A stretch of DNA of 64,000 nt from contig JAZRPZ010000073.1 of NCBI GenBank assembly GCA_045649485.1, positions 62,001 to 126,000 of the forward strand. The letters are read 5' to 3'. The notes beneath the pieces were generated by a model that was not told the DNA's origin, made no database searches, and was given only the letters and a program-made list of their open reading frames with translations. Within the stretch, counting starts at the first letter, position 1, and the number at the start of each line of letters is the position of its first letter. The stretch comes from RUG11247 sp045649485. GTDB lineage: Bacteria; Bacillota; Clostridia; Christensenellales; Aristaeellaceae. Of the stretch, positions 42,636 through 50,169 are shown piece after piece. Both the position numbers and the translations under genes were made by a program.

Positions 42636-42664
42636 TTGCTTTACATTCCAACATAAGGTATAAT
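42636..42664 (+). promoter_or_regulatory. Promoter of the folT-like operon
   Basis: TTGCTT (42636-42641), 17 bp, TATAAT (42659-42664). An in-frame ATG at 42663 lies within the -10 box, so translation must start downstream. Confidence 0.6.
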
Positions 42665-42686
42665 GACTTCAAAGGATGTGATGCTT

Positions 42687-43250
42687 ATGCAAATCGTACG
42701 GAACATAACCTCTGCCTTTGCAGAATCCTTGGAAAGCCTGCGCAAGATAAGGGTACTTTGCGCTTTATCCATGCTTATAGCACTTGGCGTTGTGCTCGAT
42801 TTTACAAGCGGGATATATGTTACTCCCGAGATAAAAATTACATTCTCATTTGTAGCATATGGTGTGGCAGGAGCTCTTCTGGGCCCGGTTCCCGCAATGA
42901 TCTGCGGTGCACTTGTCGATGTACTTATGTGGCTTCTGAAGCCTGCGGGGGCCTTTTTTCCCGGCTATACACTGTCTGCAATGCTTACCGGTCTGATATT
43001 CGGTATCTTTCTTTATAAAGCTCAGGGACGCAGCATTTTCTTTCTTGCTCCGCTTGCAAAATTGAGCGTCAATGTACTTATAAATATTATGCTCAACACC
43101 TGCTGGCTCAGACTTTTCACAGGAAAGGCTTATATCGTTCTCCTTAGCGGCAGAATCATAAAAAATATCGCCGCCTGGCCAATCGAATCCATTATACTGG
43201 TATTTATAATCATGTTTGTTTCCAGAAACAGGCATAGACTTATTCATTGA
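42687..43250 (+). CDS. ECF transporter S component, FolT-like
   Basis: This 187-aa protein has six hydrophobic segments and matches folate-family S components: LCALSMLIALGVVLDF in TM1, then TPEIKITFSFVAYGVAGALLGPVPAMICGALVDVL, the typical core, and a basic C-terminus. It would capture folate or a related vitamin and pair with EcfAAT modules encoded elsewhere. I chose ATG 42687 because the only good promoter excludes 42663 and AAAGGA lies 10 nt upstream; ATG 42681 is an alternative. The fucosidase start follows within 15 bp. Confidence 0.82.
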   Translation: MQIVRNITSAFAESLESLRKIRVLCALSMLIALGVVLDFTSGIYVTPEIKITFSFVAYGVAGALLGPVPAMICGALVDVLMWLLKPAGAFFPGYTLSAMLTGLIFGIFLYKAQGRSIFFLAPLAKLSVNVLINIMLNTCWLRLFTGKAYIVLLSGRIIKNIAAWPIESIILVFIIMFVSRNRHRLIH

Positions 43251-43264
43251 ACGGAGGTAATTGT

Positions 43265-44587
43265 ATGTCCAGCTATGTGACCAGAAAAACTCCCGGAGAT
43301 ACCGAATGGTTCCGCAAAGACAGGTTCGGAATGTTCATACACTGGGGTCTTTACGCTCTTCCTGCTCGCCATGAATGGATAAAGAATATCGAATGCATAT
43401 CCGAAGAAAAGTATCAGAAGTATTTCGAGCATTTTGATCCCGACCTCTACGACGCCAAAGAATGGGCCCGCAAGGCCAAGGCTGCAGGTATGAAATATGC
43501 CGTACTGACCACCAAACACCACGAAGGTTTCTGTATGTTTGACAGTCAGTATACCGATTATAAGTGCACCAATACTGCCGCAGGACGCGACCTCGTAAAG
43601 GAATACGTAGAAGCTTTCCGCGCCGAAGGTCTCAAAGTCGGCTTCTACTATTCTCTCATCGACTGGCATCATCCGCATTTCACCATTGACATGATCCATC
43701 CCCGCCGTTTCGATGAGAACGCCAAAGAACTCAACGAAGGCCGCGATATGCACATATATGCCGAATATATGCGCAATCAGGTCAGAGAACTTCTGACGAA
43801 CTACGGAAAGATCGATATCCTTTGGTTTGATTTCTCCTATCCCAATAATAACGGCACCGGAGAGAGGGCATGGATGAAGGGCAAAGGCAAGGACGATTGG
43901 GAATCCGAAAAGCTCATCGCACTTGCACGCGAACTGCAGCCCGGCATCATCATTGACAATCGTGCCGATATGGAACAGGACCTGTGGACTCCCGAACAGT
44001 ATCAGCCTGTTGAATGGGTAAAGCATAAGGAAACCGGCGAACTCGTAACCTGGGAAGCATGCCAGACCTTCTCCGGTTCCTGGGGCTATCACAGAGACGA
44101 AACCACCTGGAAATCTCCCGAAATGCTGATCAGGATGCTCATAAACACTGTTTCTCTTGGCGGAAACCTGCTTATGAATGTAGGTCCCACCGCCCGCGGT
44201 TATCTTGATTACCGCGCTGAGGCGGCACTTAAGACCTATGCTGACTGGATGAAGTATAACTCCCGTTCCATCTATGGCTGCACCATGGCTGAACCTGATA
44301 TCCTCAAGACTCTGCCGGCAGATTGCCGTTACACCCAGTCTGCCGATGGCAAGCGTCTTTATGTGCATCTCTTTGCATACCCCTTTAAGCATCTGCAGAT
44401 AAGAGGTCTTGCAGGCAAGGTTGATTATATCCAGTTCCTGCACGATGGAAGCGAACTGCTTTATACCGAAAAAGCAGTTGATCACTTCTCCGAAGGAACC
44501 ACCGTTGCCGATGACCTGCTCGTCATTGTATTGCCCGATGTAAAACCGAATGTAGAGGTGCCGGTAATTGAAATTTTCCTTAAGTGA
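43265..44587 (+). CDS. Alpha-L-fucosidase, GH29
   Basis: This 440-aa cytoplasmic retaining fucosidase has the GH29 N-terminal landmarks WFRKDRFGMFIHWGLYALPARHEW, then AVLTTKHHEGFCMFDS, GFYYSLIDWHHP and the nucleophile Asp189 in ILWFDFS. A C-terminal beta domain follows NLLMNVGPTARG. There is no signal peptide, so it works on imported fucosylated oligosaccharides. The ATG at 43265 has GGAGG 7 nt upstream. The next gene starts 20 bp inside its 3' end. Confidence 0.93.
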   Translation: MSSYVTRKTPGDTEWFRKDRFGMFIHWGLYALPARHEWIKNIECISEEKYQKYFEHFDPDLYDAKEWARKAKAAGMKYAVLTTKHHEGFCMFDSQYTDYKCTNTAAGRDLVKEYVEAFRAEGLKVGFYYSLIDWHHPHFTIDMIHPRRFDENAKELNEGRDMHIYAEYMRNQVRELLTNYGKIDILWFDFSYPNNNGTGERAWMKGKGKDDWESEKLIALARELQPGIIIDNRADMEQDLWTPEQYQPVEWVKHKETGELVTWEACQTFSGSWGYHRDETTWKSPEMLIRMLINTVSLGGNLLMNVGPTARGYLDYRAEAALKTYADWMKYNSRSIYGCTMAEPDILKTLPADCRYTQSADGKRLYVHLFAYPFKHLQIRGLAGKVDYIQFLHDGSELLYTEKAVDHFSEGTTVADDLLVIVLPDVKPNVEVPVIEIFLK

Positions 44588-45698
44588 ACTTGTACTGAGG
44601 GATATGTCTCCCGATGAAATGCGCGAGACATATCTCGGACATATGATCCATGTATTTCCCGAAAATGAACTCAAGCCCTGTGATTCCATTTATAGGGAAA
44701 TGCTTGAAAACAAATACCTCGCCTGCGGTTTATACGCGGGCGAGGTACTTGTTGGCTATGTTTTTACCGCATGCATCCCGGGCAGAGAGCAATTGTTCGG
44801 GCAATATGTGGTCGTAAAAGAAGAATATCGCTCGATGGGCGTAGGTGCTGTTATGATGGACAAAGTCATGGAGCACTATTCAAACTATCGCTGCTTTATG
44901 GCTGACGTTGAAGACCCTGAATATCCTGTCGATGATGAAGACAAAGTTCAGAGAGAACGCAGAATGCGTTTTTATACCAGAAACGGCTTCAGACGCACTC
45001 GCGTAAAAGGCCATGTTTACGGCGTAGATTACGAAGTAATCGTGCGTGACATAAGTGCTCATCCTGATGACGAAGAAGTCTTCGATGCAGCAAATGCAAT
45101 TTATGAATCCATGGCTTATCCCGGTACATTCCCGGAAATGTTCCGGCTGCGCCTGGAATTCAAAAAAGATGATAGGGGAATGCACCGACGCGAATTTGCA
45201 AAACTGACAGACACATCGCTTACTTACGCACCTGTTTCTGTTGAAGGTTTCAACGGAATAGCAGGTATTCTGGATATCAAAGCTGTAAGCAGCGTATGGA
45301 AAGTTCCTTCAGCAAACGGACCGACCGTTATCGCCGCACCAGGTTATACATGGCTTCAGTTGATGCCGGACCATCACAAATGGTGGCTCACCGTTATGTA
45401 CAATGAAAGCAATCAGCTTGTTCAGTATTACTTCGATGTCATTGATTCTGCGTACACAGCAAATGATGGCGAACCTCGCTTTAAGGATATATTCCTTGAT
45501 ATAGTTATGTCCGCGGATGGCAGCTGGAAATTGCTCGACAAACATGACCTCGAACTTGCACTTGAGTGGGGAGCAATAGAAAAAAACGACTACGATAGAG
45601 CGCTTTATATATCTGATGAAATAATATCTGCCATAGACAGCAACGAACCCTATTGGCGCGGATTGTGCAGTCAGATAATTGATGTTATCAGAGAATAA
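44568..45698 (+). CDS. GNAT acetyltransferase fused to a DUF402 domain
   Basis: This 376-aa protein starts at TTG 44568, about 9 nt after AGAGGTG, and overlaps the fucosidase end. Residues 1-165 are a GNAT domain (GLYAGEVLVGYVF; acetyl-CoA loop VVKEEYRSMGVGAVMMDKV; RFYTRNGFRRT). Residues about 190-376 match DUF402: KWWLTVMYNESNQLVQYYFDVID, FKDIFLDIVMSADGSWKLLD and HDLELALEWGAIEKNDYDRAL. DUF402 members include nucleoside diphosphate/triphosphate phosphatases. I do not know this fusion. It closes the FolT-fucosidase operon at a strong terminator. Confidence 0.8.
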   Translation: MKFSLSELVLRDMSPDEMRETYLGHMIHVFPENELKPCDSIYREMLENKYLACGLYAGEVLVGYVFTACIPGREQLFGQYVVVKEEYRSMGVGAVMMDKVMEHYSNYRCFMADVEDPEYPVDDEDKVQRERRMRFYTRNGFRRTRVKGHVYGVDYEVIVRDISAHPDDEEVFDAANAIYESMAYPGTFPEMFRLRLEFKKDDRGMHRREFAKLTDTSLTYAPVSVEGFNGIAGILDIKAVSSVWKVPSANGPTVIAAPGYTWLQLMPDHHKWWLTVMYNESNQLVQYYFDVIDSAYTANDGEPRFKDIFLDIVMSADGSWKLLDKHDLELALEWGAIEKNDYDRALYISDEIISAIDSNEPYWRGLCSQIIDVIRE

Positions 45699-45730
45699 AA
45701 AAACACCGCTGTTTTCACAGCGGTGTTTTT
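45699..45730. terminator. Bidirectional terminator between GNAT-DUF402 and secG
   Basis: A 13-bp stem (45699-45711 with 45718-45730) with A and T runs at its ends and a 6-nt loop. Confidence 0.93.
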
Positions 45731-45737
45731 TATAGGA

Positions 45738-46202
45738 TTATTCCTCAGTGGTCTCCTCAGTAGACTCTTCCTCAGTAGTGGTCTCTTCAGTAGTGGTCTC
45801 TTCGGTAGTGGTCTCTTCGGTAGTTTCTTCAGTAGTGGTTTCCTCGGTGGTGGTTTCCTCGGTGGTGTTCTCTTCGGTTACTTCCTCGGTTTCCTCTTCA
45901 GTAGACTCTACTTCGTTGGCAACTTCAGTATCGATGTAGTCAACTTCGTCAGCCTTCTCGGGGAGAGCGAATACGATAGTAGCCAGAATAGCAAGGATGA
46001 TGAACGCAGCAGCCAGAATCTTGGTCAGCTGAGAAAGCTTGCCTTCATAGCTCTTGGCCTTATTCTTTCCAAAGAAGGTTTCCGCGCCACCGCCAATAGC
46101 ACCGAGTCCCTGACGCTGTCCCTGCTGCAGAAGGACGGTGATAATAAGAACAATAGCAACAATGATAAGAACGAGACAAAGAATGATTTCAATGGCAGTC
46201 AT
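45738..46202 (-). CDS. secG: SecG translocase subunit with a Thr/Glu repeat tail
   Basis: Residues 1-80 are a normal SecG: TM1 (3-25), the cytoplasmic loop LLQQGQRQGLGAIGGGAETFFGKNKAKS and TM2 (60-80). It stabilises the SecYEG protein-export channel. Residues 81-154 form an extra tail. From residue 99 on it is almost only Thr and Glu in TTEE/TTTEE units. Normal SecG ends near 75-80 aa. With both SecG termini outside, the tail should lie on the outer face. AGGAGG precedes the ATG. Confidence 0.92.
   Translation of the reverse strand: MTAIEIILCLVLIIVAIVLIITVLLQQGQRQGLGAIGGGAETFFGKNKAKSYEGKLSQLTKILAAAFIILAILATIVFALPEKADEVDYIDTEVANEVESTEEETEEVTEENTTEETTTEETTTEETTEETTTEETTTEETTTEEESTEETTEE
45741..45905 (-). 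repeat. Short tandem repeat encoding the SecG TTEE tail
   Basis: Imperfect 12-15 bp units of ACC/ACT and GAA/GAG codons repeat about 11 times. Synonymous changes between units suggest the protein pattern is under selection, while the DNA could still gain or lose units by slippage. Confidence 0.85.
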
Positions 46203-46242
46203 GGGATTTCCTCCTTAAGTATCAAACACATAGTGCTCAAAT

Positions 46243-46271
46243 ATTATAGCATGATTACTAAGCAAAATCAA
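46243..46271 (-). promoter_or_regulatory. Promoter of secG
   Basis: Minus-strand TTGATT (46266-46271), 17 bp, TATAAT (46243-46248), 40 bp before the ATG. Confidence 0.75.
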
Positions 46272-46307
46272 CCATAATTTCGCCGTTTTTGCAATTTTTA
46301 TCAGATA

Positions 46308-47822
46308 TCAGAAATTATCGTATGGGTCACGCTTCTGCCTTGCCTGAGCGGCTTTTGCACGGTTTATCCTGCGCTGGCGCTCAAGATACGCTCTTCTGCG
46401 CTGTTCATATATGCGCTTTCTGCGGCGCTCACGTCTGCGCTTACGTGCACCTGCTACAAGCATGAGGATTATGATAAGAACAATGATGCTTACAAGGATA
46501 TACCATGTACCGGATTCCTCAAATCTCTTGAGGAAGGGCATCAGCTCGGTCAGATAATCCCAAATGCTTATATCGAAAGGTTCAAGTTCGACCGTACGGC
46601 CTGCAATGAGGGTACCGGTAATTACTTCACCCTGTTCGGTATAGGTGGTAAATGTAGCAACGATGCTGCCCGCCTCTATGGTCTGGCGCTGTTCTATTTT
46701 ATCAAGATAATCGGTTGTGGGGGTAATAACCGTATTGGCACAGAAGAATTCCTTATAACGCTCAAGTTCATCGCTGCCATCAAGCGCCATCACCGCGTAA
46801 CCGTCGTTACTTGTCTGGGAAAGTATCAGATCGAGTTCGCCGCCGTGAGGATCGTCTTTGGCCGCATGTTCAATGGTTATGGAATTTATGCCGCTGCCTG
46901 CAAGAGCAAACAGATCATCTATATAGTAAATATCATAGCAGGTGAAACCATACTGGAACATGCAGTTTGCATCAAACCATTTACGTTCCGGATAGTCTCG
47001 GGTAGAAAACAGCACAACCGCTATAACAGTTCTTCCGCCGCGTTCAGCAGCACCTACAAAGCACTGGCCCGCTTTACTGTGATATCCGGTCTTTACACCG
47101 GTACATTCAGCAAGATAATATTTACTCTCCGGCACAACCATGTCAACGCGGGATGTCACATCACGGGTCGAATGCATGTTGGTAGCACTCATGACATATT
47201 CGGGAGTGGATACGATCTTGCGGAACATCGGATTTTTCATGGCCTCTCTTGTAATAAGAGCCATGTCACTTGCGGTAGTAAAGTGGTTGTTATCGTGATA
47301 TCCGTGAGAATTGACAAAATTTGTGTTCGTACAGCCTATCTCACGTGCACGATCGTTCATTTCTATTACAAACTGTTCCTCTGAGCCGCTCACTATTATT
47401 GCAATCGCAATTGCACCGTCATTACCGGAATTGAGCATGAAGCCATACAGCAAATCACCGAAAGGCATCTGCTCGCCGGCAGATACAGGAACCTTCGAGC
47501 TGTCCTGCGGAATATCAAGTGCCTGAGCAGGTATGGTTACGATAGTATCAAGAGGAATTCCGCTTTCCAGAGCCAGCAAAAGCGTCATGATTTTCGTGGT
47601 ACTGGCAGGGAACATGCGTGCATCAGCATTTTTAGAAAAAAGTACTTCGCCCGTATCGAAGTCTATAAGCATGGCTGCCTGAGCAAAGATATGACCTTCT
47701 TCAAGGTTTTCAGGATACTCGGCAGACCAATCACTCGGTGAAACAGCATATGCTGCCGCATTGGAAACCAACAGTATCAGAATGAAAAGATATATTACTA
47801 TCGAACGCATGCGCCGATTCAT
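46308..47822 (-). CDS. D-alanyl-D-alanine carboxypeptidase, DacF-like (S11)
   Basis: This 504-aa low-molecular-weight PBP trims the terminal D-Ala of peptidoglycan stems. It has a signal peptide or anchor (1-26) and the serine-enzyme motifs SxxK (Ser74-Lys77), SGN (132-134) and KTG (244-246), then a PBP5-like beta domain. A C-terminal membrane helix (about 440-460) is followed by a very Arg-rich tail that should face the cytoplasm. This C-terminal helix plus basic tail is the usual anchor style. GAAGGAG lies 11 nt before the ATG. Confidence 0.93.
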   Translation of the reverse strand: MNRRMRSIVIYLFILILLVSNAAAYAVSPSDWSAEYPENLEEGHIFAQAAMLIDFDTGEVLFSKNADARMFPASTTKIMTLLLALESGIPLDTIVTIPAQALDIPQDSSKVPVSAGEQMPFGDLLYGFMLNSGNDGAIAIAIIVSGSEEQFVIEMNDRAREIGCTNTNFVNSHGYHDNNHFTTASDMALITREAMKNPMFRKIVSTPEYVMSATNMHSTRDVTSRVDMVVPESKYYLAECTGVKTGYHSKAGQCFVGAAERGGRTVIAVVLFSTRDYPERKWFDANCMFQYGFTCYDIYYIDDLFALAGSGINSITIEHAAKDDPHGGELDLILSQTSNDGYAVMALDGSDELERYKEFFCANTVITPTTDYLDKIEQRQTIEAGSIVATFTTYTEQGEVITGTLIAGRTVELEPFDISIWDYLTELMPFLKRFEESGTWYILVSIIVLIIILMLVAGARKRRRERRRKRIYEQRRRAYLERQRRINRAKAAQARQKRDPYDNF

Positions 47823-47934
47823 TTCAATTTATTCTCCTTCTTAATTCGCAAAATAATCCAGCATATTATATTATACATCTATGGGCATTGTTTGTACAGT
47901 CAAAAGTAAAATCCTAACATTTACATACGCGGAC

Positions 47935-47963
47935 TTGAAAATATTCTCAAATACGTATATAAT
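47935..47963 (+). promoter_or_regulatory. Promoter of the second two-component operon
   Basis: TTGAAA (47935-47940), 17 bp, TATAAT (47958-47963), 54 bp before the ATG. Confidence 0.75.
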
Positions 47964-48017
47964 ATTGATGACAAAACGATTAACTTTATTTCAGAGTTTT
48001 CAGATTCGGAGATAAAA

Positions 48018-48710
48018 ATGGCTAAGAAGATATTGATTGTTGATGACGAGCCCCTTATTATTAAGGGCTTGAAATACAGCCTCGAACAGGATGGCTATGA
48101 TACCGATTCCGCCCAGGACGGCGAAGAAGCCGTAAATAAGTTCTTTGCCGGTCAGTATGATCTGGTGCTGCTTGACGTTATGCTTCCCAAGATCGACGGT
48201 ATTGAAGTTTGTCAGCGTATCCGCGAGAAGAGTAATGTACCGATCATCATGCTTACTGCGAAGGGCGATGATATGGACAAAATTCTCGGCCTCGAATACG
48301 GCGCGGATGATTATATGACCAAGCCTTTCAACATCCTTGAGGTCAAGGTACGTATCAAGTCCATTTTCCGCCGCACCGCAATGATGCAGCGTGAAACTGT
48401 ACAGCGCACCATCACCGTACGCGATATGACCATCAATCTCAATAATCGTTCCGTTTCCATGGGGGACAGAGATGTAAATCTGACCGCCAAGGAATTCGAT
48501 CTGCTGCAGCTTTTTGTTACCAACCGCGGAAAGGTATTCTCCCGCGAAGCACTGCTTGAAACCATCTGGAAATACGATTATCTCGGCGATCTGCGCACCG
48601 TTGATGTACATATCCGCCGCCTGAGAGAGAAGATCGAACGTATTCCCAGTCAGCCTGAGTACATCTTCACAAAGTGGGGAGTTGGGTACTATTTTACTGA
48701 CAAGGATTAA
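48018..48710 (+). CDS. OmpR-family response regulator, WalR/MtrA-like
   Basis: This 230-aa regulator has a receiver domain (VDDE at 8-11, phospho-acceptor Asp53 in LLDVMLPK, the MTKPF lysine near 102) and a winged helix (about 130-227) containing EALLETIWKYDYLGDLRTVDVHIRRLREKIE. This recognition region is like WalR/MtrA, regulators of cell-wall metabolism. The kinase gene starts inside its last 29 bases. Its likely targets are wall genes, in keeping with dacF beside it, but no binding site was identified. Confidence 0.94.
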   Translation: MAKKILIVDDEPLIIKGLKYSLEQDGYDTDSAQDGEEAVNKFFAGQYDLVLLDVMLPKIDGIEVCQRIREKSNVPIIMLTAKGDDMDKILGLEYGADDYMTKPFNILEVKVRIKSIFRRTAMMQRETVQRTITVRDMTINLNNRSVSMGDRDVNLTAKEFDLLQLFVTNRGKVFSREALLETIWKYDYLGDLRTVDVHIRRLREKIERIPSQPEYIFTKWGVGYYFTDKD

Positions 48711-50166
48711 GACATCCTTATATTCAATACGCTGGAAAATATTGATCGCCTACCTGCTGATAATCGCCACCGCATTCTCTGTGGTGGCGGTGTCGCTTAT
48801 ACAGCTGGTGGGCGACTATCTGTTCAGACAGCAGGCACAGGATGATCAACGCATAGCCAATGATATAGCTGCCGCAGTTGCAGAACCTTTTTACGCAAAG
48901 GATTCCGAAACTCTGTATCTTACGGCATGCAAGTATACTGATGAAAACATCAGCAGAGTTCTCATAATAGACAGATATGGCGTTGTGCAGACCGATACCG
49001 CCAGTGAGCTTAACGGCCGCCGTTTTGAGAACAACGAATCCGTTGCTGTATTGACAGGAGAAAACGAGGCCAGCAACATTTACGCCGCGGACAATTCGTC
49101 CTACGGCGGTTTTGACGTACTCAGCCTTCTTTCCGGCCACTCAATGAAAACAGGAGTTTATGCCGCAGCACTAAAAAACGATGATACGACAGTCGGCGCC
49201 GTAATATATATATCAAATGCTCAGGAAATATATGAAGGTCTCAGTACCATACGTCTTCAGATAACACTCTGGCTTATACTCATTGCACTGGTTGCAATAG
49301 TCCTTAATCTTTTCCTCGTAAAAACCATTACGCGCCCCATAGGCAATCTGAACGACGGAATAGAGAGGATGGCTCACGGCGATCTGTCTGCCCGCGTTGA
49401 GGTAAAAGGCAAAAATGAGTTTGCGCAGCTTGCACTGGCATTCAACTCAATGTCAGAAAGAATAGAGCAGCTCGATAAAGCCAGAGGACAGTTTGTGTCC
49501 AATGCATCTCACGAACTGAAAACGCCACTGAGTACTATAAAGATACTTATAGAGACCTTGCTTTATCAGGAAACTCCGGATCCTGATATGGAAAAAGAGT
49601 TCCTTGGCGATATCAATAAAGAAATAGATCGTCTGAACAGCATAGTTACAGACCTGCTCACGCTCGTAAATGTTGACAGCGGCGGTATGAAGCTCAACAA
49701 GTCCGATCTGAAACTCGGACAGCTCATTCAGGAGCAAACGCAGCGCCTTATGCCGCTTGCGCGCGAAAACGGCATCGAGATGGAATGCAATATCAAGGAT
49801 TCCTGCGATGTTCTTGGCGATGCCACAAAGCTGCAGCAGGTATTCTATAACCTCATGGACAATGCAATAAAATATACACACAGGGGCGGAAGCGTTACTA
49901 TTGATGTTTCCCGCACCGGTCGTCGGGCAATCGTTCACATAAGCGATACAGGCGTTGGTATCCCAGAATCTGATCTGCCGCATATATTTGAACGATTCTA
50001 TCGCGTTGATAAAGCCCGTTCCCGCGAAACAGGCGGTACCGGCCTTGGTCTCTCCATAGTAAAACAGATCGTTCTGCTGCACGGCGGTATTATCAATGCC
50101 GCCAGCAAAGAGGGTGAGGGGACTGTTTTCACCGTAGAGCTGCCTATATCCACCCGTAAGGAGTAA
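48682..50166 (+). CDS. Sensor histidine kinase, WalK/MtrB-like
   Basis: The kinase has TM1 (about 18-40), an extracellular sensor (about 45-190), TM2 (about 192-213), HAMP (214-266), HisKA with phospho-His277 (NASHELKTPLS) and HATPase (LMDNAIKYT, DTGVGIPESDLPHIFERFYRVD, GGTGLGLSI). There is no PAS domain. The start is unclear: TTG 48682 abuts a GGGGAG site, whereas an ATT at 48691 lies 9 nt from it. The following GerMN gene begins 3 bp after its stop. Confidence 0.93.
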   Translation: MGTILLTRIKTSLYSIRWKILIAYLLIIATAFSVVAVSLIQLVGDYLFRQQAQDDQRIANDIAAAVAEPFYAKDSETLYLTACKYTDENISRVLIIDRYGVVQTDTASELNGRRFENNESVAVLTGENEASNIYAADNSSYGGFDVLSLLSGHSMKTGVYAAALKNDDTTVGAVIYISNAQEIYEGLSTIRLQITLWLILIALVAIVLNLFLVKTITRPIGNLNDGIERMAHGDLSARVEVKGKNEFAQLALAFNSMSERIEQLDKARGQFVSNASHELKTPLSTIKILIETLLYQETPDPDMEKEFLGDINKEIDRLNSIVTDLLTLVNVDSGGMKLNKSDLKLGQLIQEQTQRLMPLARENGIEMECNIKDSCDVLGDATKLQQVFYNLMDNAIKYTHRGGSVTIDVSRTGRRAIVHISDTGVGIPESDLPHIFERFYRVDKARSRETGGTGLGLSIVKQIVLLHGGIINAASKEGEGTVFTVELPISTRKE

Positions 50167-50169
50167 CAT

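Noticed and set aside
42663..42686. Earlier ATG of the FolT-like gene
   Set aside because: It falls inside the TATAAT box of the only good promoter, so it would not be in the mRNA.
45741..45905. Tandem repeat considered as a CRISPR-like or intergenic satellite array
   Set aside because: Units are 12-15 bp without spacers, stay in frame with SecG and encode TTEE repeats.
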